Positions 17,658-26,506 of a stretch of DNA of 64,000 nt are shown in pieces (within the stretch, counting starts at the first letter, position 1; each line of letters begins with the position of its first letter). The DNA is from Maledivibacter sp. (GTDB taxonomy: Bacteria; Bacillota; Clostridia; Peptostreptococcales; Caminicellaceae). The notes beneath the pieces are model-generated. The model did not search any database. It had not been told where the DNA came from and saw only the letters and a list, made by a program, of their open reading frames with translations. The stretch spans positions 62,001-126,000 of the forward strand of contig JAOASB010000019.1 in the NCBI GenBank assembly GCA_025210375.1, written 5' to 3'. The position numbers and the translations under genes are program-made.

Positions 17658-17672
17658 AAGTTGTATCCTACT

Positions 17673-18755
17673 TTATATAAGACTTAGTTCTACCCCCAAC
17701 TCATCATTAAAAATTTTTTTCATCTCCCTATAATGGTCATGAAACAGAATATTATCCCCTGTATTTTTATAAATATCAAGAAGGCATTTATGAACTTCTT
17801 CTATATAATAATTTTTATCAAGTATCTTTCTTAAATATATAATTGCTTGATTATATTGTCTTTGGACAGTATAGTATTTAGAAATTTCCTTTAATATATC
17901 AATATATAGTTGGCTTATCTGCGTCTTGTCATCCTTTGCCCATAAATAGTCGCTTGATTCAAAATAATCTCCACGATATGATTCTACTATTGCTTTATAT
18001 TCTTTTATGTTTTTTACTCCCACTTCTATTTTCTTATTTGCAATTTTACGAAACTCATAAATATCACAATAGATATCTGGAACATTTAATCTATACATTT
18101 CGTGTGAATATAAAATTCCTTCTTTTATCCCTATTGATTTTAAAGATCTTCTTATATTATAAACACTTGTATGAAGCAGTTTAGTAGCCTTTTCTATCTC
18201 TTTATCCGGCCATAGGTCCTCGATAATCTTATCTCTATGTATAAGCTCACCTTCATGGTGTACAAGATATGCGATGAGTTCCTTTGTCTTTGAAGTACGC
18301 CATTTTACAAGCTGAGAATTATTAATCCATTCAAAATTTCCAAGACATAAAATTTTATTTACTTGTTGTCTGTCATTTACTTTCAAAGGTGATGAATGCC
18401 TTTTCTTTATTCTCTCAATAGTTCTATCGAGCCTTCTTTTAAGTACTGGCTTCATTATATAGTCAACTGCATCTACTTCAAAGGCATCGACAGCGTACCC
18501 ATCATAGGCAGTGATGAATACAATCTGCATATCACTATTTATCGCCAGTGCTTTCTTTGCTGCCTCAATTCCCTTCATTTTTGGCATTTCAATATCTAAA
18601 AATACTAAATCTATACTTTCTTTTCTCATCTTCTCAAAGGCCAAAGTTATATCAATATAGCCTCCTACTATTTCAATTTCTTTATACTGCTTGAGCTGGT
18701 ATTCTAAAGCCTTTAATGCAGGTCTTTCATCGTCTACAAGTATAGTCTTAAGCAT
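17673..18755 (-). CDS. SARP-type response regulator (REC, winged helix, BTAD)
   Basis: 360 residues. An N-terminal receiver domain (1-120) has acidic DDE, phosphoacceptor Asp in VFLDIEMP, and Lys in DYIMKPV. An OmpR-like winged-helix DNA-binding region follows (about 135-220, SKTKELIAYLVHHEGELIHR). The C-terminus is a bacterial transcriptional activator domain of TPR-like helices (about 230-360, containing YRGDYFESSDYLW). This is the SARP/AfsR arrangement placed under phosphorelay control. It is the last gene of an operon with a GGDEF regulator and a large hybrid kinase. Its probable target is the surface protein promoter about 60-120 bp downstream. RBS AAAGGGGTGG precedes the ATG. Confidence 0.88.
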   Translation of the reverse strand: MLKTILVDDERPALKALEYQLKQYKEIEIVGGYIDITLAFEKMRKESIDLVFLDIEMPKMKGIEAAKKALAINSDMQIVFITAYDGYAVDAFEVDAVDYIMKPVLKRRLDRTIERIKKRHSSPLKVNDRQQVNKILCLGNFEWINNSQLVKWRTSKTKELIAYLVHHEGELIHRDKIIEDLWPDKEIEKATKLLHTSVYNIRRSLKSIGIKEGILYSHEMYRLNVPDIYCDIYEFRKIANKKIEVGVKNIKEYKAIVESYRGDYFESSDYLWAKDDKTQISQLYIDILKEISKYYTVQRQYNQAIIYLRKILDKNYYIEEVHKCLLDIYKNTGDNILFHDHYREMKKIFNDELGVELSLI

Positions 18756-18779
18756 ATATCCACCCCTTTGCTACAATAA

Positions 18780-19664
18780 CTAGGTATTTGCAACTACAAC
18801 GCAATTTTTACCCTTTGCTTTTCCTTCATTCAAAGCTTTATCAGCGTTATCTATAATCTCCTCTATCGCTTTTTCCTGATCATATGATGCAATACCAAAG
18901 GTCATTGTTATAGAAAAATCAAAAGAATCATAATGGATTTTATAATTTTCAATTTCTTTTCTTATCTTTTCAGCTACTATTTTTGTTTCTTTTAAATTTG
19001 TATTAGGAAGTATAATTACAAACTCTTCTCCTCCCCATCTTACCAATATATCTTCTTTTCTAATTATTTCAAGCATTAATTTTGACACTGATTTAATAAC
19101 AAAGTCCCCACAATTGTGTCCATAAATGTCGTTAACCCTTTTAAAATAATCAATATCTGAGATTATTAAAGAAAAGCATTGGTTTTTATTTTTGTATTTT
19201 ATAATTCCGTCTATTTTTTCCAGCATAAATCTTCTATTATACAAACCAGTTAAATAATCTGTCTTTGCTTCTACAGATAACTTGTCAATAGTCCTTTTAA
19301 CAGTATGCTTTTCTAAAATTCTCTGCATTGTCTTGTCCAGCCTTTTTTTAGATATTGGTTTCATAATATAATCTGTTGCACCAAATTCAAAGGCATCAAC
19401 GGCATAATTATTATAAGCGGTAACAAATATAATATCTATCATATTATTTATTTTTAATATCTTGTTTGCAGCATCCACACCCTTCATTTTAGGCATATCT
19501 ACATCTAGGAAAATCGTATCAATCCAGTCATTTCTGATTCTTTCAATTGCCTCAAATACATCTGTATATTCTCCTACAATATCAATATAATCGTATTGCT
19601 CAAGTATTCGCTTTAAAACCCTTAATGCGGGTCTCTCATCGTCAACTAGTATAGTTTTAAGCAA
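18780..19664 (-). CDS. Response regulator with GGDEF output (diguanylate cyclase)
   Basis: About 294 residues. I chose TTG 19664 because it lies nine bases after AGAGG and gives MLKTILVDDERPAL, the same N-terminus as the neighbouring SARP regulator; a GTG at 19673 is possible. The receiver domain has phosphoacceptor Asp in IFLDVDMP and KPIS. The GGDEF domain spans about 135-294 with TDYLTGLYNRR, active site GGEEF, and an inhibitory I-site RKED exactly five residues before it. It is therefore predicted to be an active, feedback-inhibited synthase of c-di-GMP. It overlaps the hybrid kinase gene upstream by 8 bp. A c-di-GMP riboswitch lies about 9 kb away. Confidence 0.92.
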   Translation of the reverse strand: MLKTILVDDERPALRVLKRILEQYDYIDIVGEYTDVFEAIERIRNDWIDTIFLDVDMPKMKGVDAANKILKINNMIDIIFVTAYNNYAVDAFEFGATDYIMKPISKKRLDKTMQRILEKHTVKRTIDKLSVEAKTDYLTGLYNRRFMLEKIDGIIKYKNKNQCFSLIISDIDYFKRVNDIYGHNCGDFVIKSVSKLMLEIIRKEDILVRWGGEEFVIILPNTNLKETKIVAEKIRKEIENYKIHYDSFDFSITMTFGIASYDQEKAIEEIIDNADKALNEGKAKGKNCVVVANT

Positions 19665-22600
19665 AACTCTCACCTCTTTGCTTTGGAATCTTTATAGTTA
19701 CTACTGTTCCCTTTCCAACCTCGCTTTCAATATCTATTCCATATCCATAAATACGTTTCATCCTCTTATTTATATTTTTAATACCAACCCTTGTATTTTC
19801 TCCTTCGTCACGGCTTATACTTAATAATTTTTCCTTAGGAATTCCCACCCCATTATCCATCACCTTTAATATAATAAATTCTTCTTTATGTCTTATAGTA
19901 ATATTTATATCCCCGCCATTTTCATTCTGCAGCACTCCATGCTTTATGGCATTTTCCACTATGGGTTGCAATAAAAGAGTAGGAATCATAAAATTAAGAT
20001 CCTGTTCTTCAAAATCAAAATGACAATTCAATTTTTCTTCAAACCGGGCTTTTTCAATAGCTAAATAGGATTCTATAAACTCAATTTCTTTTTCTATATA
20101 AATAAACTTGTCCATATTATTGAATTCAAAACTACTCCGCAAATAATTACTTAATTCCAAAAGGAGTTCTCCTGCTTTTTCACCATCAGTCCAGCAAAAT
20201 GATATGATGGTGTTTAATGCATTATATAAAAAATGAGGTTTTATTTGGGCTTGTAAAAAAGCCATTTCAGAATTTAAGGCATGTTGTACAGATTTCTTCA
20301 ACTGTAAAAGAGTCTTTACACGGGCCTTTAATTCACTAATAGCAAAGGGCTTAAGCAAAAAATCATTTGCTCCAACTTCAAGTCCTGCTAAAATAGCTTT
20401 GGGATTACTTTGAGACGTTAACATAATCACTGGAAGATCATAAAGTGAATTTTCTTCCCTGATCTTCTTACACACTTCAAAGCCTGATATTTTAGGCATC
20501 ATAACGTCAAGGATCACTAGGTCTATTGTTCTGTTCTCTGAAATCAAATCCAAGGCTTCAATTCCATCTGCAACGGGAATTATAGAATACTTCTCCGTAG
20601 ACAATATATTAACAAGAGATTGTAAATTTATATAGTCATCATCCACAATCAAAATGGTAAATTCTCCTTCTTGATGTAATATTCCTTGGGTATTAGTATA
20701 TTGAGAATACATATTGTTATTCATGGATATCCCCTCGCCTTTAATATCTTTATCAATATCCACGCTTATCCCATTGCTTATTGGCATACTAAATATAAAT
20801 TTTGAACCTTTTCCCGGCTTTGATTCAACCCATATTTTTCCCCCATGCATTTCTACAAGATATTTGGTGATACTCAGTCCTAATCCCGTTTCACTATATC
20901 CCCTCATTAGTGAATTTTGGACTTGTTCAAAGGATTTAAAAATATCCTCTAATTTATCCTCAGGTATACCAATCCCCGTATCTTCAACATATATCTCTAG
21001 CATATTATTATTTTCAATTGCCGAGATAGTTATCTCCCCTTGGGGTATAAACTTTATGGCATTCTCTATAAAATTATAGACTATCTGGGTTACTCTTTGT
21101 TCATCAGCAAAAATCAAAGGTATATTTTCTGGAATGTTATTGTTAAATTTAATGGACTTGTTTACAGCAATATACCTGTACACATCTAAAACCATTTGAA
21201 CAGTCTTTTGTATATCAACACTTTTTTTATTGAGTTTTATGTCATCATATTTTAATTTTGAATAATCCAATATATCATTTACTAGATTGGCGAGCCTTTT
21301 ACCACTTAGTGTAATTAAAGATAGATTCTCCCTTTGCTTCGAGGATAAATGACCCTCTTCACATTGTAATATGGATTCAGTAATATTAATAATTCCATGA
21401 AGGGGTGTTCTTAACTCATGGGATGTATTTTCAAGAAATTCATCCTTAAGATTATTCAATGAAATCATTTCATCAGATAATTTTTCAACCTCATTAAAGG
21501 CATCTGAAAATCTTTCTGCCAGAATATAAGCATGAATAAATGTAATTAAAGCCATTGAAAATCCGAATACTCCCCCAGGATAGCTTTTAATAATATTTCT
21601 AAAATATAAAACATCATTAATAAATGCAGCTAAAATAATAATCATCCCTATAAATAATAAAACTCCTTCTTCTTTTCTCTTAAGTGCTGCAATAAAAGTA
21701 CAGTATAGTGTATAGATAAACATAACAGCTGCTAAAATTTCAAGATAAATCAAAAGACTTGTATAAACCTTAATATTTGTAAATACCGTAATAATTGTAA
21801 AAACCAGGGAGATGAAAACCGAAGCCCATAGGACTTTTTTTGAAAACTCCTTTGGAAAAATACTACAAACAAACATCATCCATATTGTAGGTCCCCAATA
21901 ATTTGTCATATATTCAATGAAAACTATGTAATTAAAATCCATTCCCGGAATAATTTTCGTTATGAAATATTCTCCAGTAAAAAGTATTCTTATAGTAAAT
22001 ATAAAGAGTATTAGAATAAAATATAAAACCGATTTATTTTTTCTATGGAGCCAGTAAATTGCTATATGATAGAATAATATAATCAGCATTATTCCAAAAA
22101 GAAACATCTCTCTTCTAGCCGAAGCTTCCCTCATATTTATTATTTGTTCACTGGTTCCAAAAACAATTGAATGCCAAATTCCTCCTTTAGAATAAGTATA
22201 ATTTGACACCTGGATAATTATATCAAAATCCTTTGAATTAGTATTGAACAAGGCAATTTGAGGATTATATTCGGATTTAGAAGATTCCCTCTCCTCGCCT
22301 ACAATACCACTTTGAGCAACAATCTTATCATCAATCATTAGTTTGTAGGATGTAGACATAGTCAATATCTTCAATCCCTTTAAATCCTCTGCATCATCTA
22401 CTTTTACCTTTAACCTATATGTTCCATATCCTAGTGCTGGAAGTTTTTCCCCATTAATTTCGTACCTATTCCATACTTTTGGAACTTTAAAATATCCACT
22501 GGGTTTGTATATCCTATTATTTCCATAAAAATCATCATAGGTTAATAGCTGATTCCAGTAAAACTCCCACTCTCCATCAAGCCTTACGGTTCCATCCCTT

Positions 22601-22749
22601 TTTAAATCCCAATTGGTCAAATCTAGAACTCCCTTTTCACCTAATGGATATTCTTTTTGTAAAAGGGATGATGACGAAAAGGTCAATACTGCTCCTAAAA
22701 GTATAAATAATAAAATAAGTATATTTTTTTTATTTAAACAAAACCTCAT
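19657..22749 (-). CDS. Hybrid sensor kinase: 7TMR-DISM, HisKA core, receiver, second LytS-type kinase core
   Basis: 1030 residues. Signal/anchor helix at the N-terminus; extracellular jelly-roll-like sensor (about 35-200, WEFYWNQLL..KVPKVW); a bundle of about seven membrane helices (about 210-405) as in 7TMR-DISM receptors; HisKA (HELRTPLHGIINI) with HATPase (about 430-670); a receiver (about 690-810, VILDVMMPKISG); and finally a His_kinase/LytS-like module (QIKPHFLYNALNTIISF) with its own ATPase (NAIKHGV, DNGVGIP). Two kinase cores flank one receiver, giving an internal phosphorelay that can feed the two response regulators encoded directly downstream. The 7TM sensor usually binds carbohydrates or small molecules. 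RBS AAGGAG precedes the start. Confidence 0.9.
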   Translation of the reverse strand: MRFCLNKKNILILLFILLGAVLTFSSSSLLQKEYPLGEKGVLDLTNWDLKRDGTVRLDGEWEFYWNQLLTYDDFYGNNRIYKPSGYFKVPKVWNRYEINGEKLPALGYGTYRLKVKVDDAEDLKGLKILTMSTSYKLMIDDKIVAQSGIVGEERESSKSEYNPQIALFNTNSKDFDIIIQVSNYTYSKGGIWHSIVFGTSEQIINMREASARREMFLFGIMLIILFYHIAIYWLHRKNKSVLYFILILFIFTIRILFTGEYFITKIIPGMDFNYIVFIEYMTNYWGPTIWMMFVCSIFPKEFSKKVLWASVFISLVFTIITVFTNIKVYTSLLIYLEILAAVMFIYTLYCTFIAALKRKEEGVLLFIGMIIILAAFINDVLYFRNIIKSYPGGVFGFSMALITFIHAYILAERFSDAFNEVEKLSDEMISLNNLKDEFLENTSHELRTPLHGIINITESILQCEEGHLSSKQRENLSLITLSGKRLANLVNDILDYSKLKYDDIKLNKKSVDIQKTVQMVLDVYRYIAVNKSIKFNNNIPENIPLIFADEQRVTQIVYNFIENAIKFIPQGEITISAIENNNMLEIYVEDTGIGIPEDKLEDIFKSFEQVQNSLMRGYSETGLGLSITKYLVEMHGGKIWVESKPGKGSKFIFSMPISNGISVDIDKDIKGEGISMNNNMYSQYTNTQGILHQEGEFTILIVDDDYINLQSLVNILSTEKYSIIPVADGIEALDLISENRTIDLVILDVMMPKISGFEVCKKIREENSLYDLPVIMLTSQSNPKAILAGLEVGANDFLLKPFAISELKARVKTLLQLKKSVQHALNSEMAFLQAQIKPHFLYNALNTIISFCWTDGEKAGELLLELSNYLRSSFEFNNMDKFIYIEKEIEFIESYLAIEKARFEEKLNCHFDFEEQDLNFMIPTLLLQPIVENAIKHGVLQNENGGDINITIRHKEEFIILKVMDNGVGIPKEKLLSISRDEGENTRVGIKNINKRMKRIYGYGIDIESEVGKGTVVTIKIPKQRGESFA

Positions 22750-22898
22750 TTAAGATCTCCTTCATTTTTATACGTATATTTCTAAAAATGATTTCTTCAT
22801 ATGGATTTCCAAAAGTTAAACTTAATTTATACATTTCAAAATATCCGATGTTTCTAGGGATTTTTGATGTGTATAAGTTAAGATTTACCCTAAACTAT

Positions 22899-23918
22899 TT
22901 ATAACTTAGGAATAGTAAAAATAAACGCAGTTTTTTCATAGGGCTTACTTTCTACCCATATCTTTCCTTCATGCTTTTCTATTAGTTTCCTCACTATTGC
23001 AAGGCCAAGACCACTACTTCCTAATGCCTTCTTACGGGCCTTATCCTTTATATATAGACGATCAAATATATAGGGCAAATGTTCCTCTTCGATTCCTGCT
23101 CCTTTATCCCATATATTAATCTCATAATTTGTTTTAGTAGCTACAAGGTCTATTCCCAAAACCCTACCCTCTTCGCCATACTGAATGGCATTTTTTATTA
23201 TATTATTAAAAATTCTTGTGATACTGAGCTTGTCCCCATATACCAATGTCTTACTTTCTGGCACGTTAACCCTTAATTCAATTTCTTTTTTATTGATTTC
23301 TGGTAGAAACTCTATTATGCATTCCCTTATTATTTCGGAAACATCCTGTACCTCAAAATTCATTTCTATATCATCGGAGTCTAATTTCGCCATATAAAAA
23401 ATTTCATCTATTAATTGTTTTAAATTTCTTGATTTAGCAGAAATTATATCTAGATACTCTAGCCTTTCCTCTTCGCTAGTAGCGACCCCATCCTTCAATG
23501 CTTCCACATATCCTATTATGGAGGTTAAAGGCGTCCTAATATCATGGGATATATTAGACATTAATTTTCTTCTGGATTCTTCAACAATAATTTGATTTTC
23601 CCTTGTAGTCTGTAGTATTTCTATCACTCTATTAAATCTACATGCAATCTGGGAAATAAGTCCATCCTGTCTAACTAGTATCCTTGTATTAAGATTTCCA
23701 GAAATAACTCTGTCTAATTGCTGGTTAATCCTGTTAATCTTGCTGATTCCTTTATAATTTATACAAAGCTTGACCAAGGATACAAGTATTAACAAACCGT
23801 TTAGTAGGGTTATATATAGGTTTACAATATTAGAAAAATAAAGTAAACCAAATATAACACATGAAAGCAACAATACCATCCAATTTATAATAATACAAAC
23901 TCTGTCTATTCCTTTCAT
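22899..23918 (-). CDS. Membrane sensor histidine kinase
   Basis: 339 residues: two hydrophobic segments close together near the N-terminus (about 10-55) with almost no extracellular loop, a HAMP-like linker, a HisKA dimerisation helix with phosphoacceptor His in SHDIRTPLTSIIGY, and an HATPase domain with the N box (NNIIKNAIQYG), G1 (DKGAGIEEEHL) and G2 (GSSGLGLAIVRKL). It is translated with the response regulator just upstream, 4 bp apart. The short sensing region suggests an intramembrane-sensing kinase of the type that detects cell-envelope stress. The target is unknown. Confidence 0.88.
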   Translation of the reverse strand: MKGIDRVCIIINWMVLLLSCVIFGLLYFSNIVNLYITLLNGLLILVSLVKLCINYKGISKINRINQQLDRVISGNLNTRILVRQDGLISQIACRFNRVIEILQTTRENQIIVEESRRKLMSNISHDIRTPLTSIIGYVEALKDGVATSEEERLEYLDIISAKSRNLKQLIDEIFYMAKLDSDDIEMNFEVQDVSEIIRECIIEFLPEINKKEIELRVNVPESKTLVYGDKLSITRIFNNIIKNAIQYGEEGRVLGIDLVATKTNYEINIWDKGAGIEEEHLPYIFDRLYIKDKARKKALGSSGLGLAIVRKLIEKHEGKIWVESKPYEKTAFIFTIPKL

Positions 23919-23922
23919 GGCA

Positions 23923-24624
23923 TCATTCTCCTATAAATTTATAACCAATTCCCCATACGGTTTGAACAAAACTTGGTTTTTCTGGATTTTCTTCGATCTT
24001 TTTTCTTAGTCTTCTTATATATACCATTACCGTATTATCATCTTCTATAAATGTATCATCCCAAACATTTTTGAATATCTGAGCCTTTGTAAATACCTGA
24101 TTAGGATTATTGGCAAAAAATTTTAATAACTCAAATTCCTTTGCTGTAAGCTGAATCTCCTTTTTTCCTCGATATACTGCATAGCTTTTTAGGTTGATCT
24201 TCAAATCACCGAAAACCAAGGTAGATTTATTATGGGAATTGACCCCCGCACTTAATACTAAATATCTTCTTAAATGGGCATTTATCCTTGCAACGAATTC
24301 CGTCATACTGAATGGTTTTGTTATATAATCATCTGCCCCAATCCTCAGCCCTAGAACTTTATCAATCTCATCATCCTTAGCCGTCAGCATAACTATTGGT
24401 ACATTAGTTTCATTTCTAAGTCTTTTGCAAAGCTCTATACCGTCAATTTTAGGCATCATAACATCTAAAATGATCAAGTGATACTTATTTTTTCTAAAAA
24501 GCATTAACCCTTCTTGTCCATCAGAAGCGGCATCAACATTATATCCTTCTCTCTCAAGATATTTAATCAATAAATTTAAAATTTCTGCTTCATCATCTAC
24601 AACTAATATTTTTATATCATCCAT
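23923..24624 (-). CDS. OmpR/PhoB-family response regulator
   Basis: About 233 residues from ATG 24624, which follows GAGGG by six bases; a TTG at 24636 is less likely. The receiver has Asp in LIILDVMMPKIDG, Thr in VMLTAKD and Lys in YITKPFS. The C-terminal winged helix (QLTAKEFELLKFFANNPNQV ... DNTVMVYIRRLRKKI) is the OmpR DNA-binding type. It pairs with the adjacent kinase. Its position just upstream of the hybrid-kinase operon, separated by a 149-bp spacer, makes crosstalk possible but unproven. Confidence 0.9.
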   Translation of the reverse strand: MDDIKILVVDDEAEILNLLIKYLEREGYNVDAASDGQEGLMLFRKNKYHLIILDVMMPKIDGIELCKRLRNETNVPIVMLTAKDDEIDKVLGLRIGADDYITKPFSMTEFVARINAHLRRYLVLSAGVNSHNKSTLVFGDLKINLKSYAVYRGKKEIQLTAKEFELLKFFANNPNQVFTKAQIFKNVWDDTFIEDDNTVMVYIRRLRKKIEENPEKPSFVQTVWGIGYKFIGE

Positions 24625-24736
24625 CTTATCCCTCAATTCTCCTATTTAAATTATTTATGGTTTAAGGATTTGTAAGTATATTCTATATAGTAGTTAATTC
24701 CTGTATACTTTCAATTACTCTCTTCATATATAATTT

Positions 24737-24772
24737 AAAGGAGCTTAATTCTAAATAGAATCAAACTCCTTT
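24737..24772 (-). terminator. Terminator downstream of the M32 carboxypeptidase gene
   Basis: AAAGGAG (24737-24743) pairs with CTCCTTT (24766-24772), enclosing a second helix ATTCT/AGAAT. It lies about 25 bp after the carboxypeptidase stop codon on the minus strand and is followed by a short T/A-rich tract. Confidence 0.6.
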
Positions 24773-24795
24773 AATAAATTATACTACAAAATATA

Positions 24796-26298
24796 CTATA
24801 AATTATATAATCTATTATATTTATCTTCTAAATATTGAATAAAATATTTTGGATTAAGCTCTTCCCCAGTAACATCCTTAACAATCTCATTAGGCTTTTT
24901 CAAACAACCATACTTATGTATGTTTTCTCTTAACCATTCTTGTATCTTGTTAAATTCACCATTAACAAGAAGTCTATCTATATCTAAGGTTTTTCTCATA
25001 GTATATTCAAATTGTGAAGCATATGCATTACCTAATGCATATGAAGGAAAATACCCAAAAAGACCATCTGACCAATGAACATCTTGAAGGACTCCCATTT
25101 CATCATTTGCAGGTGTGATACCCAAATATTCTTCCATTTTTTCATTCCATATTTTAGGCAGGTCTTTTACCTCTATATTGCCTTCAATAAGCATTTTTTC
25201 TATTTCATAACGAACCATAATATGTAATGAATAAGTGAGTTCATCTGCTTCTATTCTGATTAAAGAATTTTCTATTTTATTTATAGCTTCATAAAATTCA
25301 TTTAATGATACATTTGAAAGCTGATTTGGGAATATTTCCACTAACTTAGGATAAAAATATTTCCAAAAATTTATATTCCGTCCAAAAACATTTTCATACA
25401 TCCTAGATTGGGACTCATGGATTCCCATGGAAGTTCCAGTCCCTAAAATTGTTTCAGCTATATTTTCCCCTATGTTTTGTTCATAAAGGGCATGCCCACC
25501 TTCATGGACAGTACTAAATATAGCCGATGTAAAGTTGTCCTCAAAATAATGAGTTGTAATCCTTACATCATTTTTAGTGAAATTTATAGTAAATGGATGT
25601 TCACTTTCCTTCATAATTCCTGCATCTTTATCAAAATTTATTTTGCTAAGAAGGTATTGTGAAAACTCTTCTTGTTTCTTTGGAGAATATGAATTTGTTA
25701 AAAAGTCTGCTTTAATTTTTTTATCACTATTTTGTATTTTCTTTACTAACGGAACAATATTCTCCTTCAATTCCCCAAAAAATTTATCTAATTTTTCAGT
25801 AGTCATTCCCGGTTCATAATCATCTAAAAGAGTATTATATGGATGATCTTTATATCCCCTATACTCAACAAATTTCCTTAAATAGCCGATAAGCTTTTCT
25901 AAATAAGGCTGGAATATTGAGAAGTCCGATTTATTTTTAGCCTCTTCCCATACTACATTAGCCTTACCTTTTAATTCTGCATATGCTCTATATTCCTCGG
26001 CGGGAATTTTTGTGAGTTTATCATAATCCTTACGAACTTCTTTCACAATAGCATTAGTTACGTCATCAAGCTCATGGGCATGTTTTTCCAAAACAATTAA
26101 ACATTCCTTTGTATCATTGGAAGTAGTAAGTTTGAAAACTTCTCCAGCCAATATCCCTAGTATTTTCGATCGATTATCCACGCCTTTTTTTGGTGCGCCC
26201 GTAGCTCCATCCCAATATATAAGTGACATGGAATGATTGTAGGCTTTAATTTTTTCAAGTGTTTCATGGAATTGTTTTTTAACTTGCTCCAATTGCAT
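24796..26298 (-). CDS. Carboxypeptidase, thermostable type (peptidase M32)
   Basis: A 500-residue metallocarboxypeptidase that removes C-terminal amino acids from peptides in the cytoplasm. The zinc motif HExxH is visible as HEGGH in TVHEGGHALYEQN, and the M32-specific second motif as HESQSRMYEN. Length and the tryptophan-rich C-terminal half (DVHWSDGLFGYFPSYALGN) match the Taq carboxypeptidase family. No signal peptide. RBS AGAGGTGG seven bases before the ATG. It is a single-gene unit and fits a peptide-fermenting lifestyle along with the M19 dipeptidase and peptide importer. Confidence 0.93.
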   Translation of the reverse strand: MQLEQVKKQFHETLEKIKAYNHSMSLIYWDGATGAPKKGVDNRSKILGILAGEVFKLTTSNDTKECLIVLEKHAHELDDVTNAIVKEVRKDYDKLTKIPAEEYRAYAELKGKANVVWEEAKNKSDFSIFQPYLEKLIGYLRKFVEYRGYKDHPYNTLLDDYEPGMTTEKLDKFFGELKENIVPLVKKIQNSDKKIKADFLTNSYSPKKQEEFSQYLLSKINFDKDAGIMKESEHPFTINFTKNDVRITTHYFEDNFTSAIFSTVHEGGHALYEQNIGENIAETILGTGTSMGIHESQSRMYENVFGRNINFWKYFYPKLVEIFPNQLSNVSLNEFYEAINKIENSLIRIEADELTYSLHIMVRYEIEKMLIEGNIEVKDLPKIWNEKMEEYLGITPANDEMGVLQDVHWSDGLFGYFPSYALGNAYASQFEYTMRKTLDIDRLLVNGEFNKIQEWLRENIHKYGCLKKPNEIVKDVTGEELNPKYFIQYLEDKYNRLYNL

Positions 26299-26443
26299 AA
26301 GACTCCACCTCTCATATAAAAGATATTTTTACATGCTAAGATATAATACATTTCTATAATATATGATAATACAATTTTTTTTATATGTCTAATTTTTTTG
26401 ATAAATAAAAATATTTAAATATATTTAAAACAGGCTGAATTAA

Positions 26444-26469
26444 AGGGATTGTCCTTTGAGACAATCCCT
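26444..26469. terminator. Symmetrical terminator hairpin
   Basis: A perfect 10-bp stem AGGGATTGTC / GACAATCCCT with a 6-nt loop, about 35 bp downstream of the GGDEF regulator gene on the minus strand. The flanking sequence GGCTGAATTAAAGG recurs next to the hairpin at 57302-57341, suggesting a dispersed intergenic hairpin family. Confidence 0.6.
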
Positions 26470-26506
26470 CTTCCAATAACTAGTCATTAATTTATTTTTT
26501 AAATTT

